DNA of 7,694 bases from Liberiplasma sp046541015 (GCA_046541015.1 JBKHEA010000033.1:1-7694), one strand, 5' to 3'. Numbered from the stretch's first letter, positions 1-6,039 are shown. Notes: generated by a model from the letters alone, not told the origin. Translations and numbers: made by a program.

Positions 1-30
1 AAACCTCCGTAATTAACGGAGGTTTTTTTA
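1..30 (-). terminator. Rho-independent terminator after nqrF, probably bidirectional
   Basis: Bases 1-10 and 16-25 form a perfect 10-bp inverted repeat (AAACCTCCGT / ACGGAGGTTT) with a 5-base loop, directly after the nqrF stop codon. Read on the plus strand the hairpin is followed by a T run (23-29). Read on the minus strand, the direction of nqrF, it begins to run into T's at bases 3-1, where the window ends, so the full tail cannot be seen. The hairpin probably ends the nqr transcript and may also serve a plus-strand gene to the left. Confidence 0.85.
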
Positions 31-1113
31 TTAACTAAATTTATCGTAGAATACTTGTTTATCTGGAATGTCATGTTTTTTTAGAACTTTAATACAAGCA
101 TCAATCATACCCGGTGAACCACATAAGTAAGCTTCAGTCCCTTTTAAATCACCAGTCATACGATCTAAGACATCAGTGATTAATCCAGTTTCACCTTCCC
201 AGTTATCATCCGGTTCTGGATCAGATAAGGCAGGAATATATTCGAAATTTGGAAATTCTTTAGATAATTCCATCATTTCTTCTGTAAAATATAAGTCGCG
301 TTTTGCGCGTGCACCAAAGAAATAGCGTACTTTTCTTGGCATGTTTTGATCTCTTAAGTAATGCAAGATAGAACGTATAGGTGCTTTCCCAGAACCTCCT
401 GCAATACAAACAATTGGTCTATCAGAATCTTCTTGTAAGTAAAAGTCTCCATATGGCCCTGTAACAATGATTTTATCACCAATTTCTAAGGCTTTATGTA
501 CAAAGGTTGTAGCTTGACCTTTAGGAACCATACGAATAATAAACTCTATTTTATCGGTATATTTAGGGTTTGATGCAATGGAGTAAGCACGAATAATATC
601 AATGCCGGGAACTTTTAATTGTGCGTATTGTCCTGGTTTAAAATTCATGGTTTTAGGTTCGATAAGTTTTAATCTTACGAGTCTTGTGTCATAGGTTAAT
701 TCTTCTACATAATCAACTATAGTATGGTACTCTTGAGCACTTAGCATAGATTCAGGAATTTCAATTTTCATTTGATCTTTAACCTTAACTTGGCAACTAA
801 GTCGAACGCCATCTTCTTTTTCGGCCTGACTTAAGAAAGGCTCTTCAGTTGGCTTAACATCTCCGCCACCTTCGGTCACTTTACATTTGCAAAATCCACA
901 TGTCGCTTTCCCACCACATGCGGAGGGAATAAAGATTTTATTTTGAGACAATACATTAAGGAGTGTATCATCACCCATGACTGGGATTTCTTTTTTCTTA
1001 TTAACAATAAGTGTCTTCTCGCCCTTACCTCCTAATAATATATCTGCGAGGATTAAGAGTAAGGTAATAACGAGCATTACACTGAGTAAAATTAAAGGTA
1101 TTAAGAAATTCAT
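31..1113 (-). CDS. nqrF: Na+-NQR subunit F, NADH dehydrogenase flavoprotein
   Basis: This 360-residue protein should be the electron entry subunit: it oxidises NADH on FAD and passes electrons through a [2Fe-2S] centre to the membrane subunits. One N-terminal membrane helix (about 3-26) anchors it. A plant-type ferredoxin domain follows with cysteines C66, C72, C75 and C107, matching the CX5CX2C...C pattern. The ferredoxin-reductase part has the FAD motif RAYSIAS (175-181), the NADH-binding segment AGGSGKAPIRS (238-248) and a C-terminal YLCGSPGM (329-336). The usual length is about 400 residues, so it is slightly short. The ribosome site AGGAGA (1122-1127) overlaps the nqrE stop codon, which supports this ATG. 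It is the last gene of the operon, with a terminator right behind it. The ferredoxin domain plus the neighbours separates it from stand-alone oxygenase reductases, the closest relatives of its C-terminal part. Confidence 0.93.
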   Translation of the reverse strand: MNFLIPLILLSVMLVITLLLILADILLGGKGEKTLIVNKKKEIPVMGDDTLLNVLSQNKIFIPSACGGKATCGFCKCKVTEGGGDVKPTEEPFLSQAEKEDGVRLSCQVKVKDQMKIEIPESMLSAQEYHTIVDYVEELTYDTRLVRLKLIEPKTMNFKPGQYAQLKVPGIDIIRAYSIASNPKYTDKIEFIIRMVPKGQATTFVHKALEIGDKIIVTGPYGDFYLQEDSDRPIVCIAGGSGKAPIRSILHYLRDQNMPRKVRYFFGARAKRDLYFTEEMMELSKEFPNFEYIPALSDPEPDDNWEGETGLITDVLDRMTGDLKGTEAYLCGSPGMIDACIKVLKKHDIPDKQVFYDKFS

Positions 1114-1125
1114 AGTGTCACTCTC

Positions 1126-1710
1126 CTATTGTATACTTGCTAAACCAGTAAATCCAATGAATGCTAATGATAAAATCCCAAGAATAACAAAGACAATGCC
1201 TTTACCGGCTAAACCTCTAGGGACATCACTGATTTTTGCCATTTTTTCTCTGATTCCTGCTACGAGTACTATTGCGACAAACCATCCTACAGCACTACCT
1301 GTACTAAAGGCAACAGTTTCTCCAAATGTATATTGTCTATTTACAAAGAATAATGATACAGCTAAAACAACACAGTTTACCGTAATTAGTGGTAAGAATA
1401 TTCCAAATGCATTATATAAAGCTGGAATAAATTTTTCTAAAAACATTTCTAAGAACTGAACGGTTGCAGCAATCGTGATAATAAATACTAATAAATTAAG
1501 TTGGGTTGTGCCAGTTGCTTTTAATAATAAATAAATTGGATAGTTAATAATTGCTGTTAAAGAAACCACAAATATAACGGCAAGTCCCATACCTTTTGCA
1601 TTTCTAACATTCGTTGAAATCGCAATTAATGGACACATCCCTAAGATGTAAGCAAGCGCGATATTATGGTTTAAAATTGAGCCGATAAATATTTCGGATA
1701 AATGAGCCAT
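1126..1710 (-). CDS. nqrE: Na+-NQR subunit E, integral membrane protein
   Basis: This 194-residue, very hydrophobic protein has about six membrane helices. It matches NqrE more closely than RnfA: the segments YILGMCPLIAIS (21-32), ALYNAFGIFLPLITVNC (97-113), AGIREKM (151-157) and SDVPRGLAGKG (161-171) are the NqrE signatures. C26 and C113 are the two family cysteines which, with the pair in NqrD, hold the iron-sulfur centre in the middle of the membrane. In the known complex that centre carries electrons across the membrane between NqrF and NqrC. Length is normal for the family. The start has an AGGAAG ribosome site about 9 bases upstream. It follows nqrD by 29 bases and precedes nqrF by 12. 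Confidence 0.95.
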   Translation of the reverse strand: MAHLSEIFIGSILNHNIALAYILGMCPLIAISTNVRNAKGMGLAVIFVVSLTAIINYPIYLLLKATGTTQLNLLVFIITIAATVQFLEMFLEKFIPALYNAFGIFLPLITVNCVVLAVSLFFVNRQYTFGETVAFSTGSAVGWFVAIVLVAGIREKMAKISDVPRGLAGKGIVFVILGILSLAFIGFTGLASIQ

Positions 1711-1739
1711 TTTTATCTTCCTTTCATTTTAGGGTCACA

Positions 1740-2372
1740 TTACTGTGCCGCTTGATCAAAATTTTGTGTGAGTTCACGTAAAATCCAGATGAGTAATGCT
1801 ACAATAAAGAATCCACCTGGTGCCATTGCCATTACTACCCATGTAGTAAAGGTGTCTGGCATTACTTGAATGTTTAATATAGTACCAAAGGCTAAAATTT
1901 CACGAATTGCGGCAATAATAATGAGTACGTAAGTATACCCCATTCCACTCGCAAATCCATCAATCAAAGTGTAACGAACGGGATTTTTTACCGCAAAAGC
2001 TTCTGCTCTACCCATTACGATACAGTTTGTAATAATGAGTCCTACATAAGCCCCAAGTGCTGCTGCAATGATTGGGAAAAAAGCTTGTAAGAATGCTTGA
2101 ACACTAATAACATAAAGTGAAATAATGACCATATAAGTTACCATTCTAAGTTTAGATGGAATAAAGCTTCTTATTAAAGATACCGTCCCACTACTAGCCA
2201 TAACAACAAATGTTACACCAAGCCCCATTGCAATCGCATTCTCAACGCGATTTGTAACCGCTAAGGCTGAACATATTCCTAACACTGAAATCAGTATTGG
2301 ATTATTTTTAGTTAGACCTTCTTTAGAGATATTAAACCATTTTGTATAACGCAAACGTATTAATCGTTTCAT
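1740..2372 (-). CDS. nqrD: Na+-NQR subunit D, integral membrane protein
   Basis: This 210-residue membrane protein of the NqrD/RnfE family is the inverted-topology partner of NqrE. Diagnostic segments are NNPILISVLGICSALAVT (23-40), VGLIITNCIVMGRAEAFA (110-127) and IDGFASGMGYTYVLI (137-151). C34 and C117 are the conserved cysteines that complete the intramembrane iron-sulfur site with NqrE C26 and C113. The N-terminus is basic (MKRLIRLRYTKW). The ribosome site is a G-rich run (GGGGG, 2381-2385) that overlaps the nqrC stop, only 12 bases away, so translation of nqrC and nqrD is probably coupled. Nothing looks truncated. RnfE is the alternative family name, but the operon lacks RnfB and RnfC. 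Confidence 0.94.
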   Translation of the reverse strand: MKRLIRLRYTKWFNISKEGLTKNNPILISVLGICSALAVTNRVENAIAMGLGVTFVVMASSGTVSLIRSFIPSKLRMVTYMVIISLYVISVQAFLQAFFPIIAAALGAYVGLIITNCIVMGRAEAFAVKNPVRYTLIDGFASGMGYTYVLIIIAAIREILAFGTILNIQVMPDTFTTWVVMAMAPGGFFIVALLIWILRELTQNFDQAAQ

Positions 2373-2384
2373 TTTATTAACCCC

Positions 2385-2969
2385 CTATTCTTGATAGTCG
2401 TCCAAAGCATCTTGATATTCTCCATAAGCTTCATTCAAGATTGCTTGGAACGCTTCACTTGTTCTAGTTGCACCTGTAATGGAGTCAACTTCATTATCTA
2501 AAGATGTGTCTGCTTCTTTACTAATAACAATTTCTGGTGTCATTTTCTTTCCAACAAATGTTTCTAGATATTCTTCTTCAGCGACAACTCCGCCTAATCC
2601 AGGGGTTTCTTCTTGTTGTAAAATACTAATTGCTTTAATGGTTTCAAAGTCATCTTCGAGTGTTAAAACACCAATAATTGGTCCCCATACACCGCCACCT
2701 TCAAATTCAAAACTTACGCGTCCACTATCCATATGGATATAATAAGTTAACCCTTCAAATTCATGGACTTCTATTTCTTCTTCAAACGTTTCAGTAATGG
2801 TACCAATTGTATAATCTATATCATTACCATCAAGGATGGTTGAATATAAGGCAGCTGCTTCATTTTCTGCAATACGATCTAGTGTTAACGCATTAACAAC
2901 TAATAATACACCTGATGTAAATAATCCTAACATTGTGATAAATACTAACATTTTTCCATATATTTTCAT
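2385..2969 (-). CDS. nqrC: Na+-NQR subunit C, covalent-FMN periplasm-side subunit
   Basis: This 194-residue protein has one N-terminal membrane helix (about 7-28) and an FMN-binding domain on the outer face. Family segments are GGGVWGPIIG (91-100) and ETPGLGG (121-127). The flavinylation motif D162-S-I-T-G-A-T168 fits the Dxx(S/T)GA(T/S) pattern recognised by the flavin transferase ApbE, so T168 is the predicted covalent FMN site. The protein is nearer RnfG in length (about 200) than Vibrio NqrC (about 257), so it lacks part of the classical domain. The ATG overlaps the nqrB stop (ATGA), with AGGAGG (2977-2982) ahead of it. A stretch from about 59 to 70 and the C-terminus are rich in acidic residues. 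No ApbE gene is in the window, so one must exist elsewhere if this site is used. Confidence 0.92.
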   Translation of the reverse strand: MKIYGKMLVFITMLGLFTSGVLLVVNALTLDRIAENEAAALYSTILDGNDIDYTIGTITETFEEEIEVHEFEGLTYYIHMDSGRVSFEFEGGGVWGPIIGVLTLEDDFETIKAISILQQEETPGLGGVVAEEEYLETFVGKKMTPEIVISKEADTSLDNEVDSITGATRTSEAFQAILNEAYGEYQDALDDYQE

Positions 2970-3892
2970 GATGTAGCCTCCTCAGCCTCTTCTTTTTCTA
3001 AGGAACTATCAATAAGTGGTGCTATGGCATTCATTATAATAACAGCGAATACAATCCCTTCAGGGAATGTTGCAAAAATACGAATAATAATAGTAAATAG
3101 TGCAATACCAAAGCCATAAATCATTCGTCCTGTACCTGAAATTGGTGCTGTAACAGGATCTGTAATAACAAAAAATGATGCGAATAAAACAGCCCCTGTA
3201 AATAACGCAAAGATAGGATTAACAAATGTATCTGGCATTATCAAATATCCAATTCCCATCAGTACTAAAAACGAAACGATAAACGATAGTGGAATACGCC
3301 AATCAATAACTTTAAATAAAATCAAGGCAAGGCCTAATAATAAAATACCTAATCTAAAGGTTTCACCTAGTAATCCAGGAGTAGTGCCTAACAATAAATC
3401 TGAAAAAGTACTCTCACCTAAACTACCTGTTGTATTTAATGTAATTAAAGGCGTTGTTGTTCCAATTTCATCATTTAAAGGATTGATCCAAGTTGTATTC
3501 ATTTCGACAGGGAATGATATCGTTACAAATAAAATCCCTACGAGTGCGGGATTGAAAATATTTTTTCCTGATCCCCCAAAAATGGCTTTACCAAAAAAAG
3601 TTCCAAATCCTGCGGCAACTATTGGTAACCAAATTGGCACTGTTACAGGTAATAAAAGTGTTACAATCATAGGTACTATAATCCAGCTTCTATCAAACTG
3701 GCGTTTTCTAAAATACGCAAAATTAACTTCTACAAATAAACTAGAAACAATTGCTGCTAGTAAAAGCCATATAACATTTGCGCCAAAAATCACAGTAGAT
3801 GAAATGATTAAAGCCCCTAAAAAAACGGTAAAAATCGTTACATTTCGTTTTGATAAAGCCTCATCATACCTACTTTTTGTTGTTTCATTCAT
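2966..3892 (-). CDS. nqrB: Na+-NQR subunit B, short form with altered FMN-attachment motif
   Basis: This 308-residue polytopic protein of the NqrB/RnfD family forms the ion and electron path in NQR. Matching segments are FGGSGKNIFNPALVG (105-119), LLLGTTPGLLGET (166-178), DWRIP (197-201), VITDPVTAPISGTGRMIYG (242-260) and FPEGIVFAVIIMNAIAPLID (276-295). Two features differ from Vibrio NqrB (about 415 residues). The N-terminal roughly 100 residues are missing, including the part that contacts NqrA. Where Vibrio has D-x-x-S-G-A-T, this protein reads D141-E-I-G-T-T-T147: the acceptor threonine and the aspartate remain but SGA is replaced. The GGTGA-like ribosome site sits about 8 bases before this ATG. 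It is the first gene of the operon; no nqrA precedes it. By length it could be called RnfD, but the D, E and F partners are NQR-type. Confidence 0.88.
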   Translation of the reverse strand: MNETTKSRYDEALSKRNVTIFTVFLGALIISSTVIFGANVIWLLLAAIVSSLFVEVNFAYFRKRQFDRSWIIVPMIVTLLLPVTVPIWLPIVAAGFGTFFGKAIFGGSGKNIFNPALVGILFVTISFPVEMNTTWINPLNDEIGTTTPLITLNTTGSLGESTFSDLLLGTTPGLLGETFRLGILLLGLALILFKVIDWRIPLSFIVSFLVLMGIGYLIMPDTFVNPIFALFTGAVLFASFFVITDPVTAPISGTGRMIYGFGIALFTIIIRIFATFPEGIVFAVIIMNAIAPLIDSSLEKEEAEEATS

Positions 3893-3942
3893 AGAGTCAC
3901 CACTTTCTTATGTTTTCATTTATGTAATAAATCGTGCAATAA

Positions 3943-3971
3943 AACCTGTTGTTTATATTATAGCACAGGTT
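3943..3971. promoter_or_regulatory. Possible operator: inverted repeat flanking the nqr -10 box
   Basis: AACCTGT (3943-3949) and ACAGGTT (3965-3971) are perfect 7-base inverted arms, 15 bases apart and 22 bases centre to centre, which is two helical turns. The -10 box of the nqrB promoter lies between them. A dimeric regulator bound here would block or reshape the promoter. As it straddles the start of transcription it is a DNA site rather than an RNA hairpin. I do not recognise the regulator, and the repeat does not match the redox-sensing Rex operator. Confidence 0.4.
3957..3965 (-). promoter_or_regulatory. Extended -10 promoter for nqrBCDEF
   Basis: On the minus strand the sequence reads TGCTATAAT, a perfect sigma-A -10 hexamer with the TGN extension. 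There is no good -35 hexamer 16-18 bases upstream (only AT-rich sequence such as GAATAA), as is usual for extended -10 promoters. Transcription would start near 3950, giving a leader of about 57 bases before the nqrB start codon. Confidence 0.65.
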
Positions 3972-4005
3972 AATAAATATTATTCGTAATTATTATAAAT
4001 TATAT

Positions 4006-4049
4006 GGCAGTAAAAATCAGTTAAAACGATAAGTTTTTTAATTACTGCC
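4006..4049. repeat. Nested inverted repeat between udk and nqrB
   Basis: GGCAGTAA (4006-4013) pairs perfectly with TTACTGCC (4042-4049). Inside the 28-base interval a second pair, AAAAC (4023-4027) and GTTTT (4033-4037), could form an inner stem. It lies behind the udk terminator and upstream of the predicted nqr promoter. No T run follows on either strand, so it is not a typical terminator. Its role is unknown: a regulator site, or the structured leader of a longer nqr transcript, are both possible. Confidence 0.4.
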
Positions 4050-4071
4050 TTTAGATTGAAAAGCCTTATAA

Positions 4072-4111
4072 ATAAACAAAAAACAACTTTTCACAGCATG
4101 GAAAGTTGTTT
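4072..4111 (-). terminator. Rho-independent terminator of udk
   Basis: AAACAACTTT (4081-4090) and AAAGTTGTTT (4102-4111) form a 10-bp stem, extendable by two pairs including one G-U. On the minus strand it is followed by a T-rich tail (TTTTTTGTTTATT). It lies 8 bases beyond the udk stop codon. Confidence 0.85.
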
Positions 4112-4119
4112 TATTTATA

Positions 4120-4743
4120 TTATGAAATATCCTTTAAATATTGCTTGATTTTTGTCACGATTAAATCGACTGCGATGTCATGTTTTCTATCATTTGGAAT
4201 AATGACATCTGCATAGCGTTTTGTTGGTTTAATATACTTATGAAACATGGGCTTAACTGTCTCTTGATATTGATGAATAATGCTATCTAAACTTCGACCA
4301 CGTTCATCCATATCACGTAACATTCGTCTTATAAATCTCGTGTCATCATCGAGTTCAACAAACAAGTTGATGTGTGATAAATCTCTTATTTTGGCATTTT
4401 CTAAAATGAGTATGCCTTCAACAATAATGATCTTTTTAGGCGCAATTATTTCTTGTTGTGCTAATCTTGTATGCATGACAAAGTCATAGATTGGTTTTGA
4501 AACTTTTTCCCCATGTAATAAGGCTTTTAAGTGTTCATATAACAAATCATTATCTAAAGATGAAGGATGATCATAATTCATTTTATAACGCTCTTCTAAA
4601 GGCATATTACTTTGATCAAGATAATAGTCATCATGTTTAATAATTAACACATCATCTAATCCCGCTTTATCAAGAATTTCATTTACAACAGTACTCTTAC
4701 CAGACGCAGAACCACCTGCGACTAAAATTAACAACGGTTTCAT
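4120..4743 (-). CDS. udk: Uridine kinase (uridine/cytidine monophosphokinase)
   Basis: This 207-residue cytoplasmic enzyme phosphorylates uridine and cytidine to UMP and CMP in pyrimidine salvage. The Walker A loop is GGSASGKS (10-17). Other family motifs are HDDYY (37-41), NYDHPSSLD (56-64, substrate binding), PIYDF (84-88), VEGIL (108-112) and the arginine-rich lid RDMDERGR (143-150). Length is typical (about 207-213). The start is the ATG at 4743, because it has AAAGGGG about 10 bases upstream; a TTG 24 bases further out keeps the frame open but has no ribosome site. It stands alone between its own promoter and terminator, so it is not part of the nqr operon. The P-loop and the NYDHP motif separate it from phosphoribulokinase. 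Confidence 0.95.
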   Translation of the reverse strand: MKPLLILVAGGSASGKSTVVNEILDKAGLDDVLIIKHDDYYLDQSNMPLEERYKMNYDHPSSLDNDLLYEHLKALLHGEKVSKPIYDFVMHTRLAQQEIIAPKKIIIVEGILILENAKIRDLSHINLFVELDDDTRFIRRMLRDMDERGRSLDSIIHQYQETVKPMFHKYIKPTKRYADVIIPNDRKHDIAVDLIVTKIKQYLKDIS

Positions 4744-4775
4744 CGTTTGACCCCTTTCATGAAACAATCGTAAAG

Positions 4776-4804
4776 ATTATACACTATATCAATAAAACTT
4801 TAAA
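4776..4804 (-). promoter_or_regulatory. Sigma-A type promoter of udk
   Basis: On the minus strand TTTAAA (4799-4804) and TATAAT (4776-4781) are separated by exactly 17 bases. The -10 is perfect and the -35 matches four of six. The start would fall near 4769, leaving a short leader of about 25 bases with the udk ribosome site. Confidence 0.7.
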
Positions 4805-4810
4805 CCTTAA

Positions 4811-4847
4811 ATACAAAAAAACAGATGGCAAAGGGGAGCCATCTGTT
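4811..4847 (-). terminator. Rho-independent terminator of the FMN reductase gene
   Basis: AACAGATGGC (4820-4829) and GCCATCTGTT (4838-4847) form a perfect 10-bp stem with an 8-base loop, 4 bases beyond the stop codon. The minus-strand tail is a run of T's (complement of 4815-4819) followed by GTAT. Confidence 0.92.
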
Positions 4848-4851
4848 AAAT

Positions 4852-5391
4852 CTATCTTAAAGATTTTAGTGCTTTACTCCAAGCGTTAACTTGTTCAAAT
4901 AAAACAACTAAATTAGCGTCATGCGCATCACTTGGTTTAAAGACACCATCTTTAAAATCCGTGAATAAAGATAATAAAATATGTGTACGTACATCTGCAA
5001 CTTGTAACTCATTTAGAATACCTCTTAAATGTTCGCTTGCACGTGCGCCTCCTGCTGAACCATAACTAACAATTCCGGCTGCTTTATTAATCCAAGGATC
5101 TCTTGCAGAATCGAGCGCATTTTTTAGTGCTCCAGTTATACTGTGATTGTATTCTGCAACAACAAATATAAACCCATCATAAGTGCTTAAAGCTTCATTC
5201 CATTTTGCTACTTGAGTCATATCTTTAGTTGTCCCTAAGAATGGTAAATCAAAATCTCTAATATCTACTACACTATAGGTCGCATCTGCATTAGTTGATG
5301 CTTTTTCTAATACCCATTCAGCAACACTTCTTCCAACACGACCTTGACGCGTTGAGCTTACAATAATTCCAATGTTTAATTTATCTGACAT
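4852..5391 (-). CDS. NAD(P)H-dependent FMN reductase, flavodoxin-like fold
   Basis: This 179-residue soluble protein belongs to the FMN_red family, which uses NAD(P)H to reduce FMN, quinones, azo compounds or chromate; the actual substrate cannot be read from sequence. The phosphate-binding loop is SSTRQGRVG (12-20). The segment AEYNHSITGALKNALD (79-94) corresponds to the family PEYNxSxxGxLKNA(I/L)D, and SYGSAGGARA (109-118) is the second flavin-contact loop. There is no signal peptide or membrane helix. The start is clear: AGGAGGA (5397-5403) lies just ahead of the ATG. It is transcribed alone from its own promoter, with a palindrome over the start site, so it is probably inducible. It could supply reduced flavin or detoxify quinones and other electrophiles. 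A direct link with the nearby NQR operon is not shown. Confidence 0.88.
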   Translation of the reverse strand: MSDKLNIGIIVSSTRQGRVGRSVAEWVLEKASTNADATYSVVDIRDFDLPFLGTTKDMTQVAKWNEALSTYDGFIFVVAEYNHSITGALKNALDSARDPWINKAAGIVSYGSAGGARASEHLRGILNELQVADVRTHILLSLFTDFKDGVFKPSDAHDANLVVLFEQVNAWSKALKSLR

Positions 5392-5410
5392 AATCGTCCT
5401 CCTAATTTAT

Positions 5411-5427
5411 ACTTACTTTATGTAAGT
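5411..5427. promoter_or_regulatory. Possible operator palindrome at the FMN reductase start site
   Basis: ACTTAC (5411-5416) and GTAAGT (5422-5427) are perfect arms around TTTAT. The site begins one base after the -10 box and covers the predicted transcription start, ahead of the ribosome site. That is a classical repressor position. TTAC...GTAA palindromes of this kind are compatible with MarR/HxlR-type regulators, which often control flavin and quinone reductases, but the assignment is inference. Confidence 0.45.
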
Positions 5428-5428
5428 T

Positions 5429-5457
5429 ATTATATATTTGTTAGTATTTAAAGTAAA
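5429..5457 (-). promoter_or_regulatory. Sigma-A type promoter of the FMN reductase gene
   Basis: On the minus strand TTTACT (5452-5457) and a perfect TATAAT (5429-5434) are separated by 17 bases. The -35 matches four of six. The start would be near 5422, inside the palindrome at 5411-5427. Confidence 0.7.
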
Positions 5458-5497
5458 GGAAAGTGCTCGAAAAAAGCATTATTTATTGTTGCTTATT

Positions 5498-5525
5498 TTA
5501 TCAGTAAACCTGATAATATTTTTTT
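5498..5525 (+). terminator. Orphan terminator-like hairpin on the plus strand
   Basis: TTATCAG (5498-5504) and CTGATAA (5510-5516) form a 7-bp stem with a 5-base loop, followed on the plus strand by TATTTTTTT (5517-5525). No plus-strand gene precedes it; both neighbours are on the minus strand. It is AT-rich and could be chance, or the 3' end of an unannotated plus-strand transcript. The remainder of 5461-5600 shows no open reading frame or RNA gene that I recognise. Confidence 0.3.
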
Positions 5526-5601
5526 AACATTCAGATAGAATGAAAGTTAGCCGATAATCATTAAACTCTATGATTTAAAGCGGTAAATACGATATCTTTT
5601 A

Positions 5602-5630
5602 AGCAAAAAAAGAGAGTCTAAGACTCTCTT
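5602..5630 (-). terminator. Rho-independent terminator of the SRPBCC gene, overlapping its stop
   Basis: AAGAGAGTC (5610-5618) and GACTCTCTT (5622-5630) form a perfect 9-bp stem with a 3-base loop. On the minus strand a T run (complement of 5605-5611) follows. The upstream arm includes two bases of the TAA stop codon (5629-5631), so coding and termination signals are packed tightly. Confidence 0.88.
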
Positions 5631-6039
5631 ATGTATGCTGCTCTACAAAATCCTTAAAACGTTGCATGTCATTAAGTGTTTTTTTATTAAAGGCTTCTTT
5701 AGGAATGTTTAATGGTTTTTCAAACTCTACATTGACATCGTTAATCCATAATGTTTTTCCATTATCTTCAACAAATAAAAATTTGTCTTCTTTAATGGCA
5801 CCAGGAACTTCATAACGATATATTAAAGACTCTGGTAAATTTTCTAACTTAATAATTTCTTTCATTGCGTAGCGTTCTTTACCAACTTTATAAATCAGTA
5901 AAAAACTATTTTCTTCTTGTTCCACCGGTACAACTTCTACTAAGTCTTCGTGCCAATACATCATTTTTTCATGATCTAGTAATAAATTGACAACGCGTTC
6001 GAGTGTTGCATTAATCATAACTTCACATTGATAGTTCAT
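5629..6039 (-). CDS. SRPBCC-fold (START-like) small protein, function unknown
   Basis: This 136-residue soluble protein looks like the SRPBCC/polyketide-cyclase-like superfamily, small helix-grip folds with a deep hydrophobic pocket. The N-terminal pattern is typical: a beta strand (YQCEVMINAT, 3-12), a helix (LERVVNLLLDHEKM, 13-26) with a tryptophan behind it (W29), then alternating strands. A C-terminal helix (about 115-134) would close the pocket. The ligand cannot be predicted. I start at 6039 because AAAGGA lies 8 bases before that ATG; an ATG three codons earlier is part of that ribosome site, and the frame is open further to a TTG at 6102 without support. A weak -10 (CATAAT) lies upstream, with no clear -35. 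The gene ends in its own terminator, so it is probably monocistronic. Confidence 0.65.
   Translation of the reverse strand: MNYQCEVMINATLERVVNLLLDHEKMMYWHEDLVEVVPVEQEENSFLLIYKVGKERYAMKEIIKLENLPESLIYRYEVPGAIKEDKFLFVEDNGKTLWINDVNVEFEKPLNIPKEAFNKKTLNDMQRFKDFVEQHT

Noticed and set aside
977..1459. Plus-strand open frame of 160 codons
   Set aside because: It lies opposite nqrF and nqrE, which have strong motifs and ribosome sites; it has no domain or ribosome site of its own.
2479..2742. Plus-strand open frame opposite nqrC (and a similar one at 4280-4489 opposite udk)
   Set aside because: Both are fully contained in well-supported minus-strand genes and have no independent evidence.
31..3892. 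Rnf complex instead of NQR
   Set aside because: The subunit lengths of B and C resemble RnfD and RnfG, but NqrE and NqrD signatures are NQR-type, the flavoprotein is a ferredoxin-reductase NqrF, and RnfB and RnfC are missing.
3384..3989. Plus-strand open frame of 201 codons
   Set aside because: It is the complement of nqrB and its promoter region; its composition is what antisense of a membrane protein gives.
4006..4049. Known riboswitch or T-box in the nqr leader
   Set aside because: I see no conserved riboswitch core, T-box sequence or antiterminator arrangement, and the predicted promoter lies downstream of the hairpin.
4744..4767. Longer udk start at a TTG (similar TTG extensions at 6040-6102 and 7097-7168)
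   Set aside because: In each case a good ribosome site sits directly before the internal ATG, and the extra residues do not fit the family or the signal peptide.
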